Source: Oscillospiraceae bacterium
Lineage (GTDB): Bacteria; Bacillota; Clostridia; Oscillospirales; Acutalibacteraceae
Assembly: GCA_910574935.1 (NCBI GenBank)
Contig: CAJTCU010000002.1
Location: 124,001 to 188,000, forward strand
Length of the DNA stretch: 64,000 nucleotides
Direction: 5' to 3'
The position numbers and the translations under genes are program-made. This document shows, piece after piece, positions 8,446-16,450 of this stretch (position 1 is its first letter; each line of letters opens with the position of its first letter). The notes beneath the pieces are model-generated. The model made no database searches and was not told where the DNA came from. It saw only the letters and a program-made list of their open reading frames with translations.

Positions 8446-10206
8446 TCATTCCTCCGTATCTTCTATAATTTCAAGTTCATCTAAGCTGGTAAAAGTGAAA
8501 CTCAAATCTTCCACCGCATAGGGCGAAGCGGGATAGTGGATATAGGGCGCGGCCCCGCCGTCCTCAGTCAGTGAAAGGTTGGGGTGTTTCATAAGGTCGT
8601 ATTTATCATCCAGCACGGGCAGTTCGCTCCGGAGCAGTACCAGGGCTTTGGCGTTATCCAACATACGCACCTCGTCCGGGGTCATAAGCTCCCGGCCGGA
8701 CTGCTGAAAATTCTTGCTGAAAGAGCCGTTTTTGCCCTTGCTCTGGCTGTGGGTGGACGTGCTGATGGTCTCCTTGCCCAGCAGTTCGGAAATGTATTTG
8801 TGAGTGCTTTTTTCGTTGCCGCCGAGGTAGCAAAAAGCGTCGGCGTTGCCGATTATGCCCTCCCAATCGTCCTTGAAAAGCCCCTTTAGCTGGGAGATAT
8901 TTTGCAGGATAATGGTAGCCATAATGTTGCGGCTGCGCATGGTGGCCTGCAAGCGGGCATAGCCGTCCGGGAGGGCGACGTTCGCAAACTCGTCGAACAT
9001 CAATCGAACAGGAATAGGCAAAGAACCGCCATAATTCCGGTCAGCCTGATAGTACAACTCCTGGAAAGCCTGGGTATAGAGCATACCCACCAGGAAGTTG
9101 AGGGAGGCATCGTTGCTGTCCGGAATAACGCAGAAAACCGCCTGCTTGCGGCTGCCCAGCTTGTCCAGCTCCATATCGTCGCGGCTGGTGATCCGCTGTA
9201 TCTCCGGGAGGGTAAAGGCGGAGAGGCGGACAGCCGCGCTTACCAAAATTGACTTGGCGGTCTTGCCGGCGGCTTGCTTGAAAATTTTGTACTGCCGCAC
9301 GGCGATATGCTCCGGCTGTTCTTCCTCCAGGGCTTCAAAAAGCAGGTCAAGGGGGGATTGAAAATCATCGTCATCCTCCTTGGCGCTGCCATACTCTATC
9401 ATGGTCAAAATCATCTCCATGTTCTGCTCCTCGGGCGGGGCCTCATGGAGCAGATAGAGCATGAGGGCGCTGTCCAGGGCGGTTTCGGATTTCTCCCAAA
9501 AGGGGTCAGAGTTGGCGGCCTTTTTTGGGGTGGTGTTCTTGATGAAATTGTCGATAAGACGGAACACGTCGGAGTCCTTACGGATATACCGAAAAGGATT
9601 ATAACAATCTGAGTGCTCCGGGTCTATCAGGTCAAGTACACGCAGGGTATAGCCTTTTTGGAGCAGCAGAGCACCCACAGAACGCAGCACCTCAGATTTA
9701 GGGTCGGTAACAATGTAGCTGGTGTTGGCAAGGTAAAGGTTGGGCTTCACCACAAAGCGGGTCTTGCCTGAGCCGGAACCGCCGACGATTATCTGTAACA
9801 GGTTGCGGCGGTGCTTGCGGCTGTCCAGGCCCATTTGCAGGCGCTGGGTCAAAATGACGTTTTTCTCCGGGTCTTTGTCCCGGTATTTGCGGTTCAGCTC
9901 CCGGACGCTGCCCCAGCGGGCGCTGCCGTGTTCCTCGCCGGGGCGCTTGTTCTCCCGGGTGGAGTAGTACATAAAAATGGCGCAGGCGTAAACTGCCAAC
10001 GCACCCAAGATGAAAGGGATGGTTTGGGCCGTCCACCTCAAGGAAAAGGGGTGCTCCATAGCTTTTGAGAAAGCGCCCATAAAGTCAATGAGATTCATCC
10101 CGGCGTTATAGGCCCCGGCGGCGAGCGCGCCCAGCCATACCACCACAAGGGAGAACGTCGCCCAGACAGGCGCGGCGTCACGAAAGGATTTTTTGATTCC
10201 TGCCAC
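8446..10206 (-). CDS. virD4: VirD4/TraG coupling protein
   Basis: This is the coupling ATPase that brings the relaxase-DNA complex to the secretion channel. Two N-terminal membrane segments (FSLVVVWLGALAAGAYNAG and IPFILGALAVYACAIFMYY) precede a large cytoplasmic domain. Walker A is GGSGSGKTRFVVKPN, Walker B is PVRLMFDEFANV, and the TraG motif region NISQLKGLFKDDW is present. About 586 residues is normal. The start is uncertain: GTG at 10,206 overlaps the GGAGG, while the codon at ideal spacing is ATC (10,197-10,195) followed by AAAAAATCC. The gene starts right after a dispersed palindrome. Confidence 0.95.
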   Translation of the reverse strand: MAGIKKSFRDAAPVWATFSLVVVWLGALAAGAYNAGMNLIDFMGAFSKAMEHPFSLRWTAQTIPFILGALAVYACAIFMYYSTRENKRPGEEHGSARWGSVRELNRKYRDKDPEKNVILTQRLQMGLDSRKHRRNLLQIIVGGSGSGKTRFVVKPNLYLANTSYIVTDPKSEVLRSVGALLLQKGYTLRVLDLIDPEHSDCYNPFRYIRKDSDVFRLIDNFIKNTTPKKAANSDPFWEKSETALDSALMLYLLHEAPPEEQNMEMILTMIEYGSAKEDDDDFQSPLDLLFEALEEEQPEHIAVRQYKIFKQAAGKTAKSILVSAAVRLSAFTLPEIQRITSRDDMELDKLGSRKQAVFCVIPDSNDASLNFLVGMLYTQAFQELYYQADRNYGGSLPIPVRLMFDEFANVALPDGYARLQATMRSRNIMATIILQNISQLKGLFKDDWEGIIGNADAFCYLGGNEKSTHKYISELLGKETISTSTHSQSKGKNGSFSKNFQQSGRELMTPDEVRMLDNAKALVLLRSELPVLDDKYDLMKHPNLSLTEDGGAAPYIHYPASPYAVEDLSFTFTSLDELEIIEDTEE

Positions 10207-10210
10207 CTCC

Positions 10211-10235
10211 AATGCGTCCCAAGTTGGGACAGATT
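10211..10235. repeat. Dispersed ICE palindrome, copy 5
   Basis: Near-perfect copy (AATGCGTCCCAA / TTGGGACAGATT); one arm runs directly into the GGAGG of virD4. Confidence 0.9.
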
Positions 10236-10275
10236 AAGCTGAAAATGAAAGCCGGGTGCTCCCGCACACGGTTCT

Positions 10276-10434
10276 GGATTTTCCCCATGACTACAGAGAT
10301 CCCGGCGGGTAGTCCCGGTCAAGGCCCGGCGAAGGCCGGCTCGCGGATTTTTGTGGGCAGCCGCAGGCGGCGCGCAAAAATCCGGCCTTGACGGGGGCTG
10401 ACCGGTGGGATACCCTACCCATGGGGGAAAATTC
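10276..10434. other. Nested 159-bp inverted repeat (structured DNA or RNA)
   Basis: Several matched arm pairs are nested around one centre: TTTTCCCCATG with CATGGGGGAAAA, GGTCAAGGCC with GGCCTTGAC, and GGATTTTTGTG with CGCAAAAATCC, with a small GC-rich hairpin at the tip. No protein-coding frame of note crosses it. It fills most of the gap between virD4 and the next ICE gene. It could be a structured RNA, a single-strand origin or a recombination/transfer site; the sequence alone does not decide. Confidence 0.6.
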
Positions 10435-10449
10435 AGAAGAAACTATTGA

Positions 10450-11325
10450 TTACCGGGTGGGCCGCCGGTTGGGCTGGCGGTTGCCCCTTGTGTGCTGTTG
10501 GGGTGTAATTCCCCGCTGGATAGAGCCGCCGATCTGCTTGCTCATGTCCTGCACGCAATCCAGGGCTTGGCGGATATCCTCTGTGCCCCAGCCGTTATAA
10601 AGCTCTCTTAGGCCGGACAGTTCAGGCATATCCCGCTCTACCCCAAACCGGCGGCAGAGGATGCAGGACACGCTTTCCGCGTCCAGGTGGCACTCCTCCC
10701 GGCTGTAATACTGGTTGCGCCCCTTGTTGTGGAACCGGGAATGAGCTACCTCCGTGGCAATGGCCGCAAAGGATTCCGTATCGGAAAACTCTGTCCCAAC
10801 GTACAGCTTCATTTCCTGGCTGTCATAGTAGGCGGGGATTTCCAATCCCTGGTCAACTTCAACCGGGACAGCCGAATAGTTCAGCAGTGTGCCCAGGGCG
10901 CTTTCCATCTCCTTGCCGCCATCGGCAAGCCGCACCTGTTTCGGCTCCCGGCCCTGGGTCTGGCGGATATCGTAAGCCTCGGCAATGGTGTACCCCTTGC
11001 CAAAGCTGGATCGGGCGAATATCTGCACCCCGCGCCCCTTTTCGCTGTCCAGGACGGTGCGGCCCATAGTCTGCCAGCGCTCCTTGGTGCCAAACTGGGT
11101 CACTTCCGCATCCTGGGCCATAGCCAGGGCCACATTGCCCACACTGTACATGGGGTTGTCCCCCTGGGTCTGAAGGTAGCGGGCATAGGCGTCGGGATTG
11201 CTGGAAATTTCCATAATACCGGCGTCCTGCATAGCCACCAGATTCTCCCGCTCGGACTCCCTCTGTGCCTTCCATTCCTGGTCATTCTGTGTTTTCCTTG
11301 CAACAATGTCTGCTAAATTTGCCAA
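10450..11325 (-). CDS. ArdC-like ICE protein with degenerate zincin motif
   Basis: This 291-residue protein resembles the ArdC-like proteins common in Tn1549-type elements, which pair an N-terminal nucleic-acid-binding region with a metallopeptidase-like domain. Residues 110-150 (SSFGKGYTIAEAYDIRQTQG) and the region FAAIATEVAHSRFHNKG match that layout. The zinc motif reads TEVAH where HExxH is expected, so one metal ligand is lost and catalysis is doubtful. Residues ECHLDAESVSCILCRRFG continue the fold. The TTG start follows AGGAGG by 7 nt. It lies between PcfB and the structured inverted repeat. A role in protecting transferred DNA is inferred from the family only. Confidence 0.65.
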   Translation of the reverse strand: MANLADIVARKTQNDQEWKAQRESERENLVAMQDAGIMEISSNPDAYARYLQTQGDNPMYSVGNVALAMAQDAEVTQFGTKERWQTMGRTVLDSEKGRGVQIFARSSFGKGYTIAEAYDIRQTQGREPKQVRLADGGKEMESALGTLLNYSAVPVEVDQGLEIPAYYDSQEMKLYVGTEFSDTESFAAIATEVAHSRFHNKGRNQYYSREECHLDAESVSCILCRRFGVERDMPELSGLRELYNGWGTEDIRQALDCVQDMSKQIGGSIQRGITPQQHTRGNRQPNRRPTR

Positions 11326-11336
11326 AATGTAACCTC

Positions 11337-11915
11337 CTAACGAATATGTTCTTTTGCTTTTACCGGGCCGGACTTCATACCTTCGCTGGCGGCGCGCAGG
11401 GCTTCCAGCCTGTTTTTTACGGACGGCTTATCCGTCGATCTCTCCATCGTCTGTTTCGAGCCATTCCCGCGCCCGGGCAAGGATCGCTCTTGTGGAGCGC
11501 GGGGGATGGCTTTTTTTGCGGGTTCCTCCTGCTTTTCCCTGGCGGGGAGGGGGTAGCCCATGGCCTGGAAAACGGCGTTGAGCTTGGCGGCGTTGGCCTC
11601 ATTGGACACCACATTGAGCGTGGGGCTGATATCCCCTTTCTTGCGGGGGATAAAGTAGAGCAGGCCAAAGGAACGGGCCAGCTTTTGAAATTTCCCCTTA
11701 TCCTCGATTTTCAAGGGGGCCACCACCGCCGGGGAGGGGTCTTTTGCCAGGGTCTTGGCATTTGTCTTGCCCACCAGCTTATAGTGCTCGTGCTTGATAG
11801 CCAGCAGCAGGGCGGCTACATTTTTTAAGCCAGCGCCAGCCAGCTTTAGGGCCTCGCCGGTCAGCTCCACACCCTCTTTTACCACGACATCGGCGGCTGC
11901 ACCGCCTACATCCAT
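11337..11915 (-). CDS. PcfB-family (DUF3801) conjugation protein
   Basis: PcfB-like proteins are encoded beside relaxase and coupling protein in Gram-positive conjugative elements and are thought to assist the relaxosome. The N-terminal 120 residues (GVELTGEALKLAGAGLKNVAALLLAI, KFQKLARSFGLLYFIPRKKG, EANAAKLNAVFQAMGYP) fit the DUF3801 fold. The last 70 residues are a basic, probably disordered tail. The start ATG overlaps the end of the relaxase gene, so the two are co-translated. Confidence 0.75.
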   Translation of the reverse strand: MDVGGAAADVVVKEGVELTGEALKLAGAGLKNVAALLLAIKHEHYKLVGKTNAKTLAKDPSPAVVAPLKIEDKGKFQKLARSFGLLYFIPRKKGDISPTLNVVSNEANAAKLNAVFQAMGYPLPAREKQEEPAKKAIPRAPQERSLPGRGNGSKQTMERSTDKPSVKNRLEALRAASEGMKSGPVKAKEHIR

Positions 11916-13210
11916 AGTTCATGACCTCGCTTTCTCTGTTTGATTTTTTTCTGTTTCCTCTCCGGGTGCTTGTCCACTAATAGCGGAGATTGCTCCCGAA
12001 TTACTGGTATGTCCTCTTGGATCTGCCTGCATAAGCGCAGGTCGCGCCGCAGGGGGCGCAGCTCCCGGTTAATATTCTGGATATCCAGTTCCACGTCACC
12101 GCCACGGCGCTTTTGCCGGTATAACTCCTTGCGGCGGGCAACAAGCACAGTGATTTGACTGTCCAGCGAACCGGTATGCCCTGCAAGCTGCTCCGCCGTG
12201 TCAATGTGATTCTCCCGCAAAAGCTGGAATTGCCTTACATAGCGGTTTAGTTTCGTCACCTCCTTTTTCACGCTGTAGGGCCGGGGCTTTCTGCTGGGGC
12301 GCATACCCCGGAGAAGATAGATATAGCGGAAGTACAGCGCCCGGAATCCATGCAGGCGGGGGCGGGGCCTGCCCAGCCGTTTCACCCGGTACTTTAGGCG
12401 GGTTTTTGGCAAAGGTAAAGTTTGCGGGCTGTTCCCCTCCGTGCGCCCCTGGGTAAGCCGTTTTTGTAGGGATTCATCTGTGTACTCCGCGCCCAAACCC
12501 TCCAGGCGGATGAACCGCTTGCCGCCAGGGGGCTTGATGGCGGTATGTTTCACGTTGGGGCCGCGTTTGACCTCATAGCCTATCCGAGCCAGCTCAGCCC
12601 AAAAGGATTTGAATGTAAAGGCATGGGCCAGAGCAAAGTCAATATCCTGCCGAACCTGCCCCCGGATGGTGGGCTTACCGGATTCCCCGGCCTCCCACTC
12701 GGCGTACTGCCTGCCACGGCCCTTGGGTTCGATAGTGGAAAGGCCGTTTTCCTGGCTTACCGCATTGGACGCACCCCGGATATCTCCAAAGTAGTCCTTA
12801 AAGGTATTCTGGTATTTGCGGCCGTCCACAAAAGACACGGAGTTAAAAAGGATGTGGCAATGCAGGTGCGCATGGTCTAAGTGGGTGGAAATCACTGCCT
12901 CGTATTTATCCCCCAGCACCCGCCGGGCAAATTCCACACCCAGTTCATGGGCCTGCCGGGGCGTTACCTCGCCGGGGGCGAAGCTGTGGATAAGGTGGTA
13001 GCCCAAAACGCCGCCCGGTTTGCCCCAGCGCTGTTTTGTTGCCATCATGTCCTGATAGGCGGTTTTTAGGGAGCAGTTCAGCGCGGTTTCCAGCATGGTG
13101 TCCTCTGAAACGTTCTTGTCCTCATTGCCTATGTAGCCCAGCACGGCGGCAAGGTCGGTTTTCTCCCGGTTCAGCACATAGTCAACACAGTGGTCGAGCC
13201 TGCTCCGCAC
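11906..13210 (-). CDS. MobP-type relaxase
   Basis: This is the transesterase that nicks oriT and pilots the single strand. The histidine triad is visible in VISTHLDHAHLHCHILFNS (HxDxxHxHxH pattern), and an N-terminal Tyr (CVDYVLNREKT) is the probable nucleophile. The basic C-terminal region (residues 255-434) is likely to bind DNA and partner proteins. The GTG at 13,210 gives 434 residues, but it has no RBS. The frame is open further upstream and would read LAYDKIIAV from a TTA codon 9 nt after the AAAGGAGG; the true start is therefore unsettled. MobC lies directly upstream and PcfB overlaps the end. Confidence 0.9.
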   Translation of the reverse strand: MRSRLDHCVDYVLNREKTDLAAVLGYIGNEDKNVSEDTMLETALNCSLKTAYQDMMATKQRWGKPGGVLGYHLIHSFAPGEVTPRQAHELGVEFARRVLGDKYEAVISTHLDHAHLHCHILFNSVSFVDGRKYQNTFKDYFGDIRGASNAVSQENGLSTIEPKGRGRQYAEWEAGESGKPTIRGQVRQDIDFALAHAFTFKSFWAELARIGYEVKRGPNVKHTAIKPPGGKRFIRLEGLGAEYTDESLQKRLTQGRTEGNSPQTLPLPKTRLKYRVKRLGRPRPRLHGFRALYFRYIYLLRGMRPSRKPRPYSVKKEVTKLNRYVRQFQLLRENHIDTAEQLAGHTGSLDSQITVLVARRKELYRQKRRGGDVELDIQNINRELRPLRRDLRLCRQIQEDIPVIREQSPLLVDKHPERKQKKIKQRKRGHELWM

Positions 13211-13235
13211 AGCAATGATTTTATCGTATGCTAAT

Positions 13236-13544
13236 CTATAGCGCCTCCTTTACCAACCGCCACGCCTGTTTCACTAGGGTAGCGGCCTCCTGGATATCCC
13301 TCTCTGAAATGCACCGGCAGGAGTTGGCCCAGTACGCGATTTGGTTCACATTATTTCCGATTGCGGATAACTCCCGCAGGAGTGCCGCATATTCGTCCGG
13401 GGGCCGAGGGCGCAGCTCCACGCCCAAAATGAGCTGCCGGATAAGCGGCTCCATCTTCATACCGGACACCTGGGCCAGACGCTGTAGGTGGGAATACTCC
13501 GGGGCGGTCAGGCGCAGGGTCAGTCGTTTTACGTTTTCTCGCAT
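13236..13544 (-). CDS. MobC-like relaxosome accessory protein
   Basis: A 102-residue DNA-binding protein of the ribbon-helix-helix MobC type, which binds near oriT and helps the relaxase open the strands. The N-terminus KRLTLRLTAPEYSHLQ forms the ribbon and first helix, and LRELSAIGNNVNQIAYWANS is the conserved MobC helix. ATG at 13,544 follows AAGGAGG. Its last codons (GAG GCG CTA TAG) overlap the RBS region of the relaxase gene. Confidence 0.85.
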   Translation of the reverse strand: MRENVKRLTLRLTAPEYSHLQRLAQVSGMKMEPLIRQLILGVELRPRPPDEYAALLRELSAIGNNVNQIAYWANSCRCISERDIQEAATLVKQAWRLVKEAL

Positions 13545-13576
13545 GAGACCTCCTTCCTTTTTAGGGTGAAATGTGC

Positions 13577-13594
13577 TATAATGTGTCCCAAGTT
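13577..13594 (+). promoter_or_regulatory. Promoter -10 overlapping a half palindrome (copy 6)
   Basis: TATAAT at 13,577-13,582 is immediately followed by one intact arm and centre of the dispersed palindrome (AATGTGTCCCAAGTT); the second arm has decayed. A protein bound to the arm would cover the start point of the plus-strand gene that follows. The -35 box is weak. Confidence 0.5.
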
Positions 13595-13622
13595 ACAGTA
13601 AATGCTAAAATGGGAAGGGAAC

Positions 13623-13946
13623 ATGGATATGATAGAACGAGTCGCTTTCTCAAGTAAATTAGACATCCAGCTTTATCACCACGTTCGATTTGTGATGAAT
13701 GCCCTCCGAAAAAAGCACAAGGACATCGAAATATCCATAGAATATGGTCCTGCAAAAGATGAAAGAAAAAGCGTTTCTGCCAACGTATGGGCCGGATTTG
13801 ACGGCGCCCATGCCAGGTATTTTCTCTATACGGCATATATGGATTGCGATTTAGATGATTATGTTGCCGTTGCTCGAGCCATACATGAGAGTGAAGAATT
13901 TAGGCTTGCTTTGAAAAATTTTTTGGGCGAACATCTGATGGACTGA
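13623..13946 (+). CDS. Unrecognised plus-strand protein next to oriT
   Basis: I do not recognise this 107-residue protein. It is soluble, mixed alpha/beta by eye, without signal peptide or membrane segment, and contains HHVRFVMNALRKKHKDIEI and YFLYTAYMDCDLDDYVAVA. It is the only plus-strand gene inside the minus-strand mobilisation block, between mobC and the oriT candidate, and is more AT-rich than its neighbours. The ATG at 13,623 has an AAGGGAA ahead of it. Genes next to oriT often enter first in conjugation and include anti-defence factors, but that is only a positional argument. Confidence 0.6.
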   Translation: MDMIERVAFSSKLDIQLYHHVRFVMNALRKKHKDIEISIEYGPAKDERKSVSANVWAGFDGAHARYFLYTAYMDCDLDDYVAVARAIHESEEFRLALKNFLGEHLMD

Positions 13947-13974
13947 TTCCCGGCCCTCTCTTTGCCTGTCATGC

Positions 13975-14091
13975 AACCGCGCCTCTCCGGGCGCGGTTGG
14001 AACCGGGGTCTTAGGGGCTTGTGCCCCTAACAAGTGGGATTTTGCTGTCAAAATCCCGTACTTGCTGGGACGCCAACACTAAAGTGTTGGC
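13975..14091. other. oriT: Candidate origin of transfer (four adjacent hairpins)
   Basis: Four perfect inverted repeats lie in 117 bp: AACCGCGC/GCGCGGTT (13,975-13,998), TTAGGGGC/GCCCCTAA (14,011-14,030), GGGATTTTG/CAAAATCCC (14,036-14,057, extended by AAGT/ACTT) and GCCAACACT/AGTGTTGGC (14,072-14,091). The block is non-coding and lies close to mobC and the relaxase gene, which is where oriT is expected. The nick site is not identified. Confidence 0.65.
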
Positions 14092-14131
14092 AGGGGAAAA
14101 CTCCCGGGGACAGTATCAGGGTATGTTTTCC

Positions 14132-14833
14132 CTATCTGTCCGGGCCGTCCTTCTTTTTCTGTACTTTCTTCTGATGGGCGGCTTTCTTCCGCTCCACAAT
14201 CTGGGCGCGCTCGGAAAGCTGCTCGGGAGTGACAAACTCCTTCAGCACATAGCAGCCAAAATCATTATAATACCATGTCAACCGTTTGGATTCTGGTATG
14301 CGTTTTGCCTTTTCCCACTTTCCTACGGCCTGGGTCTGCAGTTCCATCCGTTCCCGTATATCCGCATTTTGCCGGGAGGGTTTAAGCTCATACTGCCACA
14401 TTTCTTCCTCGGTCAGCGGATGGGAATAAATAATCTCTCCCCAGGCCCGAAAAGCCTCACCCTCTACTGGATTCCGCGCCGTGTAGATTTCCATATGTGT
14501 TGGCCTGTTAAAGTAGCTCAATGGATATGTACCGACGCTGATAGGACGATGTATAGCGTAATATTTATAGGTTTCCGGGGGTGCGGGCTCCACTTCGTCC
14601 ACATGGTACATTTCTTGATATTTTTTGCCCCGTTCAAGAAAATCTATCTCTGCGGCTTTTGGGTCACTGTGGTAATGCCCCCAATAGTAGTCGCGCTTAC
14701 CGTCCTTCTGGCCGAACTCCCAAGTTGCGAAAGGAGCGGGCGCCTTAGGGTTTTCGCCAATGGCAAAACCGTGTCCGTCCTTAAAAATTACACTGCGGCG
14801 GATAATATAACCTCCAACAGTTTCATTCTTCAT
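14132..14833 (-). CDS. ICE accessory protein of unknown function (233 aa)
   Basis: I do not recognise a domain with certainty. The protein begins MKNETVGGYIIRRSV, has WEFGQKDGKRDYYWGHYHSD, IYTARNPVEGEAFRAWGEII and a strongly basic tail (ERKKAAHQKKVQKKKDG). The ATG at 14,833 overlaps the end of the preceding gene by 11 bp, which fixes the start although the frame is open to 14,977. Position in the block of small ICE genes suggests one of the polyvalent-protein or antirestriction-associated families. Confidence 0.65.
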   Translation of the reverse strand: MKNETVGGYIIRRSVIFKDGHGFAIGENPKAPAPFATWEFGQKDGKRDYYWGHYHSDPKAAEIDFLERGKKYQEMYHVDEVEPAPPETYKYYAIHRPISVGTYPLSYFNRPTHMEIYTARNPVEGEAFRAWGEIIYSHPLTEEEMWQYELKPSRQNADIRERMELQTQAVGKWEKAKRIPESKRLTWYYNDFGCYVLKEFVTPEQLSERAQIVERKKAAHQKKVQKKKDGPDR

Positions 14834-15188
14834 ACAGCGCCTTTCCAAACCTTTCCAACGAACCGAAGTCCGGGGCCATATATTTCTGCTCAAAGAGGGC
14901 CGGGGTATAGTAGCTTGCCAGCGGGTCGGAAACGAAATCGCCCGGCCTGACCGGTTTTCTGCCCTCCTCCATCTCAATAGGGACAGGCGTCAAGACCGTG
15001 CCGAAAAAGGTTTCCTCCGGGGCGCGCTCCACCAGGGCAAAGGGCCGGCCCCCGGCGGCAACCTGCATCTCATAGCAGAACAGCATATGTACCGTGTCCC
15101 GGCTCACCCGGTTGGGCGTGAACAGGGCTGGGTATCCGAAAATCTCCACTTCTTGCATAGGAGTCAGGGCGGCGTTTATCATGGTCAT
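14823..15188 (-). CDS. Small ICE accessory protein (YodL/LPD-like)
   Basis: A 121-residue protein with VEIFGYPALFTPNRVSRDT near the N-terminus and a C-terminal EEGRKPVRPGDFVSDP segment. Similar small proteins with LPD28/YodL-like domains accompany ArdC-like zincins in Tn1549-type elements; the assignment is tentative. The start follows AAGGAG with normal spacing. It overlaps the next gene by 11 bp. Confidence 0.55.
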   Translation of the reverse strand: MTMINAALTPMQEVEIFGYPALFTPNRVSRDTVHMLFCYEMQVAAGGRPFALVERAPEETFFGTVLTPVPIEMEEGRKPVRPGDFVSDPLASYYTPALFEQKYMAPDFGSLERFGKALYEE

Positions 15189-15200
15189 TTTGTACTCTCC

Positions 15201-16058
15201 TTATCTTGTATAGATTTTTTGTGCTTTCTTTTCGGGCGTGGTAATTTCCTTTTGTGGGGATATGGCGTCAATCATCCCGGCGGCGGTGGAGCGTATCACT
15301 TCCAGGGACGCTTTCAACTCAGGTAACGCCTTGTTTTTGCTCCACCCGGCCACATAGCCGAAAGAATAATCCGACGTATCAATGCCCAAGTGATTACACA
15401 CCACATAGGCCACGCTTTCGGCCTCCACCTCTTTCTGGCTGCGGTTGCGTTTTTCGCCGTCATTGTGCAGTTTTGAGTGGGCAATTTCATGCACCAGGGT
15501 CTTGATAGTCTGGCTCTGGCTCATGCCAAGGGCCAAGGCAATGCGCTGTTCTCCCCGGTAAAAGCTGCCCTTGTAACCTTCCGGTAAGGGTTCAAAGGTG
15601 ACAGGCAGGCCGGAGTATTCCACCAGACGATTGAAAAGATTGTCATAATCTTCCACGCCCCCGTCCAGTTCCGTAATGATCTGTGCGGGCAGTTCTTTTC
15701 CCTCTGTCTGGCTTATGTCGAACACGGTCACGGCCTTGAAATAGGGGATAACTGTATCTTCCTTTTCCTCCCCAGAATCCAGCTTGCGCCGAACAGGGCA
15801 GGGGGCCAAAACGCGGATGCCCCGCTCCCCTTTTTTCACATTTCGGCCAAATTCCTTTTTCCAGGTCTGGAACCCCGCCACCATGGACGCATGGGGGCAT
15901 TGCATCATGATAAGCATGACATTTCCATAACTGTACTTGTGAAATTTTGACAGCATGGAAAGGTACTCCCCATAGCGCCCGCTGGCGTAAAGGTCTTGTA
16001 TGCCGGTTTCAAGCTGGCGGGTCAGTTCTTTTACGCGGTCGTGGGTGGCGTCTGGCAT
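15201..16058 (-). CDS. ArdC-like antirestriction/zinc metallopeptidase protein
   Basis: A 285-residue protein of the ArdC type. The N-terminal domain (about 1-125), with MLSKFHKYSYGNVMLI and WKKEFGRNVKKGERGIRVLAP, is the single-strand-DNA-binding part. The C-terminal zincin has an intact HExxH in TLVHEIAHSKLHND followed by VEAESVAYVVCNHLG, which provides the third ligand. ArdC proteins protect incoming single-stranded DNA from host restriction during conjugation. The gene lies between a DUF3846 gene and the small YodL-like gene, all on one strand with short gaps. Confidence 0.85.
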   Translation of the reverse strand: MPDATHDRVKELTRQLETGIQDLYASGRYGEYLSMLSKFHKYSYGNVMLIMMQCPHASMVAGFQTWKKEFGRNVKKGERGIRVLAPCPVRRKLDSGEEKEDTVIPYFKAVTVFDISQTEGKELPAQIITELDGGVEDYDNLFNRLVEYSGLPVTFEPLPEGYKGSFYRGEQRIALALGMSQSQTIKTLVHEIAHSKLHNDGEKRNRSQKEVEAESVAYVVCNHLGIDTSDYSFGYVAGWSKNKALPELKASLEVIRSTAAGMIDAISPQKEITTPEKKAQKIYTR

Positions 16059-16060
16059 GG

Positions 16061-16441
16061 CTAACGCTCCGGGGGTTTAGGAGTCCGCTTGGGCGTGTCA
16101 ACGGACTTTTTCTTAGGCTCCACGCGCATGGTAATGCGTTCATCTCCATCGACGCCCAGCAGTATTTCAGCTTGGTGAAACTTCTCCTTATACCGTTCCA
16201 CCTGTTCCGGGGTCAGGGATATAAAATCTTCTTCACCCAAGCCCAACATGAAAAATGTGCCGAATACCCCGCCGTATCCCCCCTCCATACTGCGGTTAAA
16301 GGGCAGGTGCAGGGTGATCGCGTCGTCATTGCACACAACCGCGACGGGTTCCTCAAAGGGATAGATGGCCTGCATTTCTCTTAAATCGGTCAGCTCCTTT
16401 TCATAGGGGGCGAAGCCCGGTTCTACAACTAATGTTTTCAA
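16061..16441 (-). CDS. DUF3846-domain ICE protein
   Basis: A 126-residue protein with the DUF3846 pattern: LVVEPGFAPYEKEL at the start, then LREMQAIYPFEEPVAVVCND and LPFNRSM. The function is not known; the family recurs in ICE and phage accessory blocks. The TTG start follows AAAGGTAGG. The C-terminal 20 residues are basic and Pro-rich. Confidence 0.75.
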   Translation of the reverse strand: MKTLVVEPGFAPYEKELTDLREMQAIYPFEEPVAVVCNDDAITLHLPFNRSMEGGYGGVFGTFFMLGLGEEDFISLTPEQVERYKEKFHQAEILLGVDGDERITMRVEPKKKSVDTPKRTPKPPER

Positions 16442-16450
16442 TCATTTTAC

